DNA of 16,673 nucleotides from Bacteroidales bacterium. GTDB lineage: Bacteria > Bacteroidota > Bacteroidia > Bacteroidales > JAGOPY01. Shown piece after piece: positions 1 through 5,917 of the stretch. Made by a program: the position numbers and the translations under genes. Position 1 is the first letter of the stretch, and each line of letters begins with the position of its first letter. The stretch lies in assembly GCA_030638325.1 (NCBI GenBank), contig DAOWEV010000136.1, positions 1 to 16,673 of the forward strand, written 5' to 3'. The notes below the pieces were generated by a model, which searched no databases, was not told the origin of the DNA, and saw nothing but the letters and a program-made list of their open reading frames with translations.

Positions 1-473
1 CTGTCTGTTTCGAGTTGCTTCATTAAGCCATGGCTGTCAATAATGCCGGTTGAAGGAAAAAGAATTGCAGTAACAGCATTCACATTTGGTTCGAGTTTGT
101 GAATTTCATCTCTATCAATTATTCTGCCATCGCGAACACCATTATTTTTTGATTGTTGTAGTATAGACTCCAACATTTTAGATTCATGAGCAGTAGTTGC
201 AACTATCAACTTTCCGCATTTTTTATGGCCAATTTCATGCTTTTCGCAGTATTGATAGAGTAATTCTCTACCATCAACACATGATATTGCTTTTAAGGAA
301 TTTTCGGGGTAATAAACACCAGAATGAATAACTTCACTGTTTCGACTGGAAGTTTCCTGTCCGAATTTAGTATGCTTCTCAATTACAATTACGTCATCAT
401 AATCACACGACAATTTAGCGGCTATTGCTAAGCCAACGACGCCAGTTCCAATGACACAAACCTGAAAATCCAT
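1..473 (-). CDS. FAD-dependent oxidoreductase, LhgO (L-2-hydroxyglutarate oxidase)-like, C-terminus beyond window
   Basis: An ATG at 473 opens a frame that stays open to the window edge, giving the first 157 residues. The N-terminus has a Rossmann dinucleotide-binding motif (GTGVVG, residues 9-14), then an acidic residue at the end of the second strand (VIVIEKH). This is followed by the segment SSRNSEVIHSGVYYP, typical of the DAO-fold L-2-hydroxyglutarate oxidase/dehydrogenase group. Family members oxidise a 2-hydroxy acid with FAD. The family usually has about 400 residues, so more than half is missing. It lies downstream of the UpxY gene on the same strand, so it may belong to a polysaccharide gene cluster continuing to the left; that placement is inference. 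The exact substrate cannot be read from this fragment. No Shine-Dalgarno sequence is visible before the start. Confidence 0.85.
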   Translation of the reverse strand, partial: MDFQVCVIGTGVVGLAIAAKLSCDYDDVIVIEKHTKFGQETSSRNSEVIHSGVYYPENSLKAISCVDGRELLYQYCEKHEIGHKKCGKLIVATTAHESKMLESILQQSKNNGVRDGRIIDRDEIHKLEPNVNAVTAILFPSTGIIDSHGLMKQLETD

Positions 474-518
474 GTTTACTTCCAATTAGGTTTTACTTTG
501 ATAGCTTATTGTCGTGAA

Positions 519-553
519 TTGAGAGCTTAGAGTTGAGAGCTTAGAGTTGAGAG
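519..553. repeat. Period-7 tandem array, words TTGAGAG/CTTAGAG
   Basis: Five consecutive 7-bp units alternate perfectly between TTGAGAG and CTTAGAG, so the array is also a perfect 14-bp repeat of 2.5 copies. It lies between the start of the oxidoreductase gene (473) and the larger repeat units from 578. The rest of the gap (474-518 and 554-577) shows nothing recognisable. Confidence 0.95.
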
Positions 554-577
554 AGGTAAAGTGTGAGCTGTGTCTCT

Positions 578-768
578 GAAATTCCAAATTCCAAATAACA
601 AATTCCAAAAATCAATATTCAAAACTCAAACATTTGGGTTGAAACCGTTTGGTTATTAGGGCTTATGAAATTCCAAATTACAAACAACAAATTCCAAACT
701 CCAACTTTCAAATCTAAAACATTAGGTTTGAAACCGTTTGGTTATTGTAATTTGGTTATTGTGATTTA
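578..768. repeat. Two tandem copies (A and B) of a long repeat built from 7-bp words
   Basis: Copy A (578-664) and copy B (667-768) each begin GAAATTCCAA. They continue as heptamers mostly ending in CAA (ATTCCAA, ATAACAA, AAATCAA, AACTCAA), then share the segment GTTTGGTTATT preceded by GAAACC. In copy B the 7-bp register runs unbroken from 670 to 767. Copy B carries the stop codon and last codons of the four-helix-bundle gene that ends at 756, so the repeat acts as that gene's 3' end. Two related copies lie at 1121-1363. Confidence 0.9.
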
Positions 769-1112
769 TCAATTATACTTGATAATATTTTCTTTAATTC
801 GGTGGCTTCGCCTATTAGTTTTTTTGCTTCTTGTGTATTTACTAAATCATTGGTTGTGTCAATTAATCGTAACCAAAAAATTGATTCTTTGGCTTCTTTC
901 CTACTGATTTTCATACGAAAAAGGAAATCCTTTTTACTTAATTTTTCATTGGCTTCTAAATAATTTGCACCAACGGAACCAGATGACTTCACTATTTGCT
1001 TCGCGTCTTCAATATTCGCAGTTGTTTTTGGTAAAGTTTTAATAAAGAATCTTACATCACGAGCAAACTCAAATGTACGCTCTTCTAAATCATATGTTTT
1101 TTTAGTAACCAA
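756..1112 (-). CDS. Four-helix-bundle protein (S23 / 23S rRNA intervening-sequence protein family)
   Basis: The 118-residue protein is all-helical by composition. It carries hallmarks of the small four-helix-bundle family (TIGR02436-like): the LEERTFEFARDV opening, SSGSVGANYLEANE near residues 43-56, and SKKDFLFRMKISRKEAKESIFWLRLI. Members occur inside rRNA intervening sequences and are distantly related to the Avd accessory protein of diversity-generating retroelements. The molecular function of the free-standing versions is unknown. The only plausible start is a TTG at 1112; there is no in-frame ATG nearby. The last codons and TAA stop fall inside repeat copy B, and repeat copy C starts 9 nt upstream of the TTG. 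The gene is thus bounded on both sides by the same repeat family. A second member lies at 1975-2340. Confidence 0.85.
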   Translation of the reverse strand: MVTKKTYDLEERTFEFARDVRFFIKTLPKTTANIEDAKQIVKSSGSVGANYLEANEKLSKKDFLFRMKISRKEAKESIFWLRLIDTTNDLVNTQEAKKLIGEATELKKILSSIIDKSQ

Positions 1113-1120
1113 GATATAAT

Positions 1121-1363
1121 GAAATTACAAACTTCAAACAACAAATTCCAAAAATCAACATTCAAAACTCAAACATTAGCGCTGAAACCGTTTGGTTATT
1201 GAGATTTGAATATTGGGTATTATTTGATATTTGGGATTTGATTATTGTGATTTAAGAAATTCCAACTTTCAAATCTAAAACATTAGCGTTGAAACCGTTT
1301 GGTTTTTGAGATTTGAATATTGTATATTATTTGAGATTTGGTTATTGGGGTTTGTGAAATTCC
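1121..1363. repeat. Two further copies (C and D) of the long heptamer-built repeat
   Basis: Copy C (1121-1254) and copy D (1256-1355) begin GAAATTAC or GAAATTCC, then run through CAA-ending heptamers, ACATTAG, a GAAACC segment and GTTTGG. They end in TATT-type heptamers (GAATATT, GGGTATT or GTATATT). A third start, GAAATTCC at 1356-1363, follows D and already lies inside the coding frame of the neighbouring gene. Copies B and C end with the same 13-mer (756-768 and 1242-1254). The block is the 3' flank of the 1342-1893 gene and overlaps its last codons. Confidence 0.9.
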
Positions 1364-1893
1364 TGCTTCCACAAAAGCAACGTACTGCTTTCAGCCAGTT
1401 TTAATTTATAGCTTGCAAATTCATCTGTTCCAAACACCACATACCGGATCTTCCGGTCGATCAGTTCTTCGGTCTTTTCTACCAACTTCATCAGGTACTC
1501 CTTGTCCATGCCATCACCTATAAATAACAAATCGATAATTGGATTGTCGCGGCCATTGGCAAAATCGCCAACCACGTAAACTTCCTGCACATTCCCAAGC
1601 TTTTTTGCCACCCGGTCAACGATCTGGTCGAAACCGATCTGTTTTAACAGGATGTTATGAATATCTTTAAAAAGAGGATGCTTGGTGTTTGCCTGGAATA
1701 CTTTTTTATTTCCTTCCATCTCGGACCTCAGCAACCCTGCCTTTTCAAACTTGTTCAGCTCGATCCGGATGGAGTTAGTGGATTCCCCAAACTCGCTTTC
1801 AAGACTGCGTAAATAGGCCTTTGCACTGGAATTCAGGAAGAACTTCAGGAGGAGTTTGATACGGGTTTTGGATGTTATGAGAGTGTCGAGCAT
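1342..1893 (-). CDS. Winged-helix DNA-binding protein with a degenerate nucleotidyltransferase domain
   Basis: The protein has 183 residues. Residues 1-80 look like an ArsR-type winged helix (TSKTRIKLLLKFFLN, then ESTNSIRIELNKFEKAGLL, then a beta wing). Residues 88-170 resemble a MinDNT/Pol-beta-type nucleotidyltransferase fold. The expected GS...DxD signature reads GDFANGRDNPIIDLLFIG: the serine after Gly109 is Asp110 and only one aspartate of the pair remains (Asp121), so catalysis is doubtful. Such proteins are common in Bacteroidota polysaccharide loci; a regulatory role is inference. The ATG at 1893 sits at the edge of a heptamer array (word CCCGTATC read as CCCGTATG on the coding strand). 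The TAA stop and the final residues EFHKPQ are encoded inside repeat copy D. Confidence 0.75.
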   Translation of the reverse strand: MLDTLITSKTRIKLLLKFFLNSSAKAYLRSLESEFGESTNSIRIELNKFEKAGLLRSEMEGNKKVFQANTKHPLFKDIHNILLKQIGFDQIVDRVAKKLGNVQEVYVVGDFANGRDNPIIDLLFIGDGMDKEYLMKLVEKTEELIDRKIRYVVFGTDEFASYKLKLAESSTLLLWKQEFHKPQ

Positions 1894-1949
1894 ACGGGAT
1901 ACAGGTTACGGGATACGGGATACGGGATATGGGATATGGGATACGTGTT
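1894..1949. repeat. Period-7 tandem array, words ACGGGAT/ATGGGAT
   Basis: Eight consecutive heptamers: ACGGGAT or variants (ACAGGTT, ATGGGAT, ACGTGTT). A weaker continuation follows to about 1964. It fills the gap between the start codon at 1893 and the stop of the four-helix gene at 1975. It is roughly complementary to the array at 2372-2434 on the other side of that gene, so the two form imperfect inverted flanks. Confidence 0.92.
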
Positions 1950-1974
1950 TTGGGGTATGGTTTAGAGGGTGTTT

Positions 1975-2340
1975 TTAGACATTCCAATTCTTTTCTATGT
2001 ATTGTATGAACTTGTTGATTTTTGCTCCGAGAGTATTGTATTTTTCAATAATATCATCAATAGGTTTTTCTGAAAAATAGAGCGAATTAAGCATTTCAAG
2101 CTGACTAATTGCTTCATCACATGACGCATGTGCAAAAATTAAAAACCGGATATAGTCAGCCTTATACCTCCTTCTCCCATATCCCTCAACTATATTATTC
2201 CGAATACTCTTGGTTGACCTTCTGAGCTGACTGCCTTGTTCATAAAGTTCATATTTCGGAAGGGTAAGAGAAAGATGATGAACCTTTAAAGCAAGATCGA
2301 AAGAAAGATTATAAATCTCCAGATCTTTATAATGACTCAT
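1975..2340 (-). CDS. Second four-helix-bundle protein (S23-like)
   Basis: From the ATG at 2340 (MSHYKDLEIYNLSF) the protein has 121 residues. It is helical throughout, with the family segments QLRRSTKSIRNNIVEGYGR and ADYIRFLIFAHASCDEAISQLE. The frame extends upstream to 2442, but those 34 extra residues are only the translation of the heptamer array, so the ATG at 2340 is the real start. The protein diverges strongly from the one at 756-1112, so this is not a recent duplication. A good Bacteroidota-type promoter lies at 2512-2541. Function unknown; members are proposed to bind nucleic acid. Confidence 0.83.
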   Translation of the reverse strand: MSHYKDLEIYNLSFDLALKVHHLSLTLPKYELYEQGSQLRRSTKSIRNNIVEGYGRRRYKADYIRFLIFAHASCDEAISQLEMLNSLYFSEKPIDDIIEKYNTLGAKINKFIQYIEKNWNV

Positions 2341-2371
2341 AATTAAAATAAGTGATAAATAATGTTTTCCC

Positions 2372-2434
2372 CGTAACTCAAAACCCCAAGCCCAAAACCC
2401 GTAACTCGTATCTCGTAACCCGTATCTCGTAACT
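2372..2434. repeat. Period-7 tandem array, words CGTAACT/CGTATCT/CAAAACC
   Basis: Nine consecutive heptamers run in one register: CGTAACT, CAAAACC, CCAAGCC, CAAAACC, then alternating CGTAACT, CGTATCT and CGTAACC. The array is in the 5' leader of the 1975-2340 gene. It does not touch a stop codon, so it is an exception to the usual placement. The gap 2435-2648 otherwise holds the promoter at 2512-2541 and the array at 2614-2648. Confidence 0.95.
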
Positions 2435-2511
2435 CCCAGCAATGCTTCGCCACGTCACTTACAGGGATTTTTTGTAATGTTGTGACAATTAGATTTCACG
2501 ATAACGAGTAA

Positions 2512-2541
2512 CAAAATTACTCAATATTACGAAAAAGTCAA
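2512..2541 (-). promoter_or_regulatory. Bacteroidota-type promoter upstream of the four-helix gene
   Basis: On the minus strand TTG (2541-2539) is followed by a 19-bp spacer and TAATTTTG (2519-2512). This matches the Bacteroidota primary sigma-factor pattern of a -33 TTG and -7 TAnnTTTG. Transcription would start near 2505, giving a leader of about 165 nt that contains the CGTAACT array. It would let the genes from 2340 leftward be transcribed separately from UpxY. Confidence 0.6.
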
Positions 2542-2613
2542 GTTTTTGTTACATTAATTTAGTTTTAACGGAAAGGTAATAGGGCTGGTTGCCGGATTCT
2601 TGATGCTAAATAG

Positions 2614-2651
2614 ATCCTGTATCCTGAATCCTGTATCTTGTATCCTGTTCA
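2614..2651. repeat. Period-7 tandem array, word ATCCTGT, abutting the upxY stop codon
   Basis: Five heptamers (ATCCTGT, ATCCTGA, ATCCTGT, ATCTTGT, ATCCTGT) occupy 2614-2648 and end exactly one base before the complement of the TGA stop of the UpxY gene (2649-2651). Confidence 0.95.
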
Positions 2652-3149
2652 AACGATCCGCAAATACGACATAGGTATAGTAATAAACACGGCTTGCCCG
2701 ATGCCTACAACTTCTATCCTTACTTTGTGCCTTCCGGCCAGTTGAATGAGTTCTCCTGTGAGGCCGTGAAGGGCTCCTTTGATGACTTCAACGGTTTGAC
2801 CGGGTTTGTAACTATGGGGATCTGCAGGCAATTCCTCATCTTCGGAGAGAAAAATGCGGATGGCTTCGATCTGTTGATCCGGTATAGGGACTGCCCTGCC
2901 TTCAAAAGTAATGTAACGGACCACACCGCTGGCGTTTAGTACCTTATAGTAGTCAGACTTGTTGATGTGTACAAACAGATAAGACCGGAACAAGGGCTCT
3001 TCTACCCATTTTTTGCGATCGGACCACTGTTTTAAGGTCTTGATCAGGGGAAGAAAACAGTCAATACCGTTTTCTGCAAGCTCGGCATGAGCTGTTTTTT
3101 CAGCTCGTGACTTGACATATATGGCGTACCAGGTTTTCTTATTAGCCAC
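2649..3149 (-). CDS. upxY: UpxY-family transcription antiterminator (NusG paralogue)
   Basis: The 166-residue protein has an N-terminal NGN domain (about residues 5-105: WYAIYVKSRAEKTA, ENGIDCFLPLI, PLFRSYLFV, GVVRYI) and a C-terminal KOW segment (about 116-145: GQTVEVIKGALHGLTGEL). This is the architecture and length of the UpxY/LoaP group of specialised NusG proteins. They ride RNA polymerase through long capsule operons, usually the one they head. The start is a GTG at 3149, lying inside a copy of the CTGTGGC sequence; no in-frame ATG fits better. The downstream genes to the left would be its natural target operon, but it also lies 96 bp behind the epimerase gene and may be read through from cysC. 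Confidence 0.88.
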   Translation of the reverse strand: MANKKTWYAIYVKSRAEKTAHAELAENGIDCFLPLIKTLKQWSDRKKWVEEPLFRSYLFVHINKSDYYKVLNASGVVRYITFEGRAVPIPDQQIEAIRIFLSEDEELPADPHSYKPGQTVEVIKGALHGLTGELIQLAGRHKVRIEVVGIGQAVFITIPMSYLRIV

Positions 3150-3162
3150 AGATTCACAGATT
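3145..3162. repeat. Single copy of the CACAGATT element (half of the stem-loop at 4362-4411)
   Basis: The 18 bases GCCACAGATTCACAGATT match the left arm of the stem-loop at 4362-4411. A shorter copy, GCCACAGATT, is at 4275-4284, just upstream of the epimerase start. Here the element supplies the GTG start codon of the UpxY gene. Confidence 0.85.
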
Positions 3163-3163
3163 A

Positions 3164-3248
3164 ATTTAAAATTTACAGTTTACAATTTACAATTATTTAA
3201 GGATGCAGAATCCAGAATTTAAAATTTATAATTTAAAACTTAAAATTA
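3164..3248. repeat. Period-7 AT-rich array between epimerase and upxY genes
   Basis: Twelve heptamers run in one register from 3164 to 3247: ATTTAAA, ATTTACA, GTTTACA, ATTTACA, ATTATTT, AAGGATG, CAGAATC, CAGAATT, TAAAATT, TATAATT, TAAAACT, TAAAATT. The last unit overlaps the TAA stop of the epimerase gene (3246-3248). The array fills almost the whole gap. Confidence 0.85.
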
Positions 3249-4259
3249 TTTCAGGTTTTCCCAATACCATTCACAGGCTTTTGCAAATCCGGCCTGGGCA
3301 TCATATTGAGGCTGGTATCCCAACAGTTCACGTGCTTTTTCGATGGAGGCCAGAGAATGGGGAATATCCCCGGGCCGCTTAGGGCCATATACCGGATCCA
3401 GTTTTTCAATTTTGGGATCGTACTTAGTTAGGTTGTCGCGCAGTATGGTGAAGAGTTCGTTGAGGGTGGTGTTCCCTCCGAAGGCAATGTTATATACGTG
3501 AGAAGTGAGAGGTGAGGTGTGAGAAGAGGGTGTGGGGCCGGGGAGTGGGGCCAGGGCAGCCTGTTCATTGGCGTGAACTACATTTTCAATATAAGTAAAA
3601 TCCCTGGAGTAGCTTCCGTCACCGTTGATGACAGGACGTTCGTGTTCGATCATCAATTTCACCCATTTTGGTATTACGGCGGCATAGGCGCCGTTAGGAT
3701 CCTGCCTGCGGCCAAAGACGTTGAAATACCTCAGGCCAACGGTCTCAATATCATAGATGTCTGAAAACACCCTGGCATATTTCTCATTGACCAGTTTTGT
3801 GACAGCGTAAGGAGAAAGTGGCTCTCCGATGGCGTCTTCCACTTTCGGAAGCCCGGGTGCATCTCCGTATACGGAGGAACTGGAGGCATAGACAAACCTT
3901 TTGACCCTGGCGTCTCTGGCTGCGATGAGCATGTTCAGGCTGCCATTGATGTTGATCTCGTTGGTGCGGGCGGGGTTTTCAATAGACCTCGGAACAGAAC
4001 CCAGGGCGGCCTGGTGGAAGACATAATCCACGCCATCCATGGCTTTTCTACAGATTTCCGGATCGCGGATATCGCCTTCGATGAAGTGGAAATTTTTATT
4101 TGCAATGAAAGGCTCAATGTTACTGCGGTGTCCTGTAAGGAAATTATCGAGACATACGACATTATTGTCCTGTGCAAGAAAGTACTCGCACAAAGCCGAT
4201 CCGATAAAACCGGCACCACCTGTGATTAGGATATTGTTATTTTCCAGACGATGTTTCAT
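3246..4259 (-). CDS. NAD-dependent UDP-sugar 4-epimerase, WbpP/TviC-like
   Basis: The 337-residue extended short-chain dehydrogenase has the TGGAGFIG nucleotide-binding motif (13-20), a serine cluster (126-129) and the catalytic pair Tyr151/Lys155 (SPYAVTK). The block GLRYFNVFGRRQDPNGAYAA (175-194) is characteristic of UDP-GlcNAc/UDP-GlcNAcA C4-epimerases of the WbpP/TviC type. The likely role is to supply a galacto-configured sugar nucleotide for the polysaccharide made here; the exact substrate is inference. The gene follows cysN on the same strand. Residues 236-254 (PLPGPTPSSHTSPLTS and neighbours) look foreign: they are encoded by a heptamer array at 3498-3553 and lie just before the strand VYNIAFGG. 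The ATG at 4259 is well placed before the first beta strand. Confidence 0.9.
   Translation of the reverse strand: MKHRLENNNILITGGAGFIGSALCEYFLAQDNNVVCLDNFLTGHRSNIEPFIANKNFHFIEGDIRDPEICRKAMDGVDYVFHQAALGSVPRSIENPARTNEININGSLNMLIAARDARVKRFVYASSSSVYGDAPGLPKVEDAIGEPLSPYAVTKLVNEKYARVFSDIYDIETVGLRYFNVFGRRQDPNGAYAAVIPKWVKLMIEHERPVINGDGSYSRDFTYIENVVHANEQAALAPLPGPTPSSHTSPLTSHVYNIAFGGNTTLNELFTILRDNLTKYDPKIEKLDPVYGPKRPGDIPHSLASIEKARELLGYQPQYDAQAGFAKACEWYWENLK
3498..3553. repeat. Period-7 array inside the epimerase coding sequence
   Basis: Four clear heptamers (GTGAGAA, GTGAGAG, GTGAGGT, GTGAGAA; 3498-3525) are followed by four weaker G-rich ones to 3553. The array is read in frame on the minus strand as roughly residues 236-254 of the epimerase, a Pro/Ser/Thr-rich stretch. 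This is the only array seen in the middle of a gene. Confidence 0.88.
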
Positions 4260-4361
4260 TAATTATTTAAATAGGCCACAGATTAATTCAGGGTACAGAA
4301 TGCATAATTTAAAATTGAATCCAGGTCAAAAAGACATTTATCTGGAATTGTTGAAAAAATT

Positions 4362-4411
4362 GCCACAGATTCACAGATTTAATTTTTAAAAAAAATCTGT
4401 GAATCTGTGGC
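4362..4411. terminator. Perfect 19-bp stem-loop, possible terminator between cysN and the epimerase gene
   Basis: GCCACAGATTCACAGATTT (4362-4380) is perfectly complementary to 4393-4411, with a 12-nt A/T loop. Each arm contains the octamer CACAGATT twice. The stem is strong enough to act as a bidirectional terminator or transcript-stabilising hairpin, but there is no clean U-tract, so termination is not certain. Single arms recur at 3145-3162 and 4275-4284. In the remainder of the 4260-4464 gap there is only weak AT-rich repeat-like sequence. Confidence 0.6.
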
Positions 4412-4442
4412 TTTGTTTAGTTTTTACGCCTTTTCGTAGTGG

Positions 4443-4470
4443 ATTCAAAATTTATAATTTAAAATTAAAC
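4443..4470. repeat. Short period-7 array overlapping the cysN stop
   Basis: Heptamers ATTCAAA, ATTTATA, ATTTAAA, ATTAAAC. The last overlaps the TAA stop of cysN (4465-4467). The words resemble those at 3220-3247 beside the epimerase stop. Confidence 0.75.
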
Positions 4471-5745
4471 AATCATCCCCCCGCCCACCGTATTATTTGT
4501 TCCTTCGTCGATCAGGATCAGGCTTCCGGTATTGCGGTTGCGGCGGTAAGGATCAAAAAACAGGGGTTTGGTGGTTCTCAGGGAGACACGTGCGATCTCA
4601 TTCATTTTCAGCTCTTTTCCGTCGCTTATCCGATTCAGTGTGTTGACATCAACTTTGTACTTGATCTCTTTTACCAGGCAGCGAACATCCTGGGTTGTAT
4701 GTTTCAGGTAATACTTGGTGCCTGTATTGAGTGGTTTTTCACTCATCCAGCACATCATCACATCGATATCCTGGCTGATCTCCGGAACATTGTCTTCCCT
4801 TACGATCATATCCCCGCGACTGATATCCAGATCATCCTCCAGTCTGATTGTGATCGACATAGGGGGAAAAGCTTCTTCAACCCCGCCATCGATATCATCG
4901 ATAGACTTGATGGTTGTCACAAAACCTGAGGGCAGGATCATGACCTTGTCGCCTTTTCTGAATACCCCACCTACGATGCGCCCGGCATATCCGCGGTAAT
5001 CGTGATATTTTTCGGATTGCGGCCGGATGACATATTGCACCGGAAAGCGGGGGTCGATATGGTTCCAGTCGCTGCCAACATGAATATTCTCGAGGATGTA
5101 CCGGAGCGTTCCTCCTCCGTACCAGGGCATATTTTTCGACTGTTCTACCACATTATCACCCATCAGGGCGCTGATGGGTACAAAGCGGATATCTTTCACA
5201 GCCATCTTGGAGGCAAAAGCGCTGACCTGGTGCTTGATCTCTTCGAAGACATCTTCATTGTAATCCACCAGGTCCATCTTGTTCACACAAAAGATGAGAT
5301 GGGGGATTTGCAGCAGGGACGCGATATAGGAATGCCGGTAACTTTGTTCGGTCACCCCGTTCCTTGCGTCAATCAATATGATGGCTGCATTTGCAGTGGA
5401 GGCGCCGGTCACCATGTTCCTGGTGTATTGTACATGACCCGGCGTATCGGCGATAATGAATTTTCGCTTTGGCGTAGCAAAATAACGGTAGGCTACATCA
5501 ATGGTAATGCCTTGTTCCCTTTCTGCACGGAGGCCATCGGTCAGCAGCGCCAGGTTGATATGTTCATTACCCTTCCGGATACTGGCCAGTCTGACTGCTT
5601 CGAGCTGGTCTTCAAAGATCGATTTACTATCATAAAGCAATCTTCCGATCAAAGTGCTTTTTCCATCGTCTACACTACCCGCTGTCGTGAATCGCAGCAG
5701 GTCCATGCCGAGATATGCTTTGGTTGAAAATTTTTCTTCTGTCAT
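4465..5745 (-). CDS. cysN: Sulfate adenylyltransferase subunit 1 (GTPase)
   Basis: CysN is the GTP-hydrolysing subunit that drives formation of adenosine 5'-phosphosulfate (APS) from ATP and sulfate together with CysD. At 426 residues it is a stand-alone CysN without a fused APS kinase, consistent with the separate cysC upstream. All GTPase motifs are present: G1 GSVDDGKST (23-31), G3 DTPGH (100-104), G4 NKMD (155-158) and G5 SAL (192-194). Beta-barrel domains II and III follow (GYAGRIVGGVFRKGDKV). It starts at the ATG at 5745. The gap to cysD is 169 bp, unusually long for these partners, and is filled with heptamer arrays. The stop codon lies inside another array. Confidence 0.95.
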   Translation of the reverse strand: MTEEKFSTKAYLGMDLLRFTTAGSVDDGKSTLIGRLLYDSKSIFEDQLEAVRLASIRKGNEHINLALLTDGLRAEREQGITIDVAYRYFATPKRKFIIADTPGHVQYTRNMVTGASTANAAIILIDARNGVTEQSYRHSYIASLLQIPHLIFCVNKMDLVDYNEDVFEEIKHQVSAFASKMAVKDIRFVPISALMGDNVVEQSKNMPWYGGGTLRYILENIHVGSDWNHIDPRFPVQYVIRPQSEKYHDYRGYAGRIVGGVFRKGDKVMILPSGFVTTIKSIDDIDGGVEEAFPPMSITIRLEDDLDISRGDMIVREDNVPEISQDIDVMMCWMSEKPLNTGTKYYLKHTTQDVRCLVKEIKYKVDVNTLNRISDGKELKMNEIARVSLRTTKPLFFDPYRRNRNTGSLILIDEGTNNTVGGGMIV

Positions 5746-5760
5746 ATGTTATATTGCTTT

Positions 5761-5788
5761 AGTCGGAAGTCCGAAGTCGGAAGTCCGA
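5761..5788. repeat. Period-7 tandem array, words AGTCGGA/AGTCCGA
   Basis: Four heptamers alternate perfectly, giving two exact 14-bp copies just upstream of cysN. Together with the next array it fills most of the cysD-cysN gap. Confidence 0.95.
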
Positions 5789-5826
5789 AGTGTTTTTAAC
5801 AGCTCTTGTCTTCCGTCTCCTATTAA

Positions 5827-5917
5827 ATCAAAATCGAAAATCGAAATCGAAAATCGAAAATTGAACTCGAAAATCAAAATCGAAAATCAAAAATTGACAA
5901 TTGACAATCGACAATTA
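5827..5917. repeat. Period-7 (some 6) array, words ATCGAAA then ATTGACA, ending in the cysD stop
   Basis: Words ATCGAAA, ATCAAA(A) and ATTGAAC pass into three clean heptamers, ATTGACA, ATTGACA and ATCGACA (5893-5913). The next partial unit ATTA contains the TAA stop of cysD (5915-5917). A few units are 6 bp, so this array is less regular than the others. Confidence 0.9.

Noticed and set aside
665..907. Plus-strand ORF of 80 codons across repeat copy B
   Set aside because: It is a translation of the repeat followed by the antisense of the four-helix gene.
578..1112. Diversity-generating retroelement, suggested by the Avd-like four-helix protein
   Set aside because: No reverse transcriptase and no template/variable repeat pair with adenine-specific differences are seen in the window.
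578..1363. Insertion sequence or transposon with repeats as ends
   Set aside because: No transposase or recombinase ORF and no target-site duplication are visible; the only internal gene is a four-helix-bundle protein.
519..2434. CRISPR array interpretation of the repeated units
   Set aside because: Units are 7 bp with variable words and no unique spacers, and there are no cas genes.
2341..2442. Upstream extension of the second four-helix protein
   Set aside because: The 34 extra residues are the translation of the CGTAACT array and leader; family similarity begins at the ATG at 2340.
5002..5727. Long plus-strand ORF (241 codons) opposite cysN
   Set aside because: It is antisense to a gene with complete GTPase motifs and has no domain of its own.
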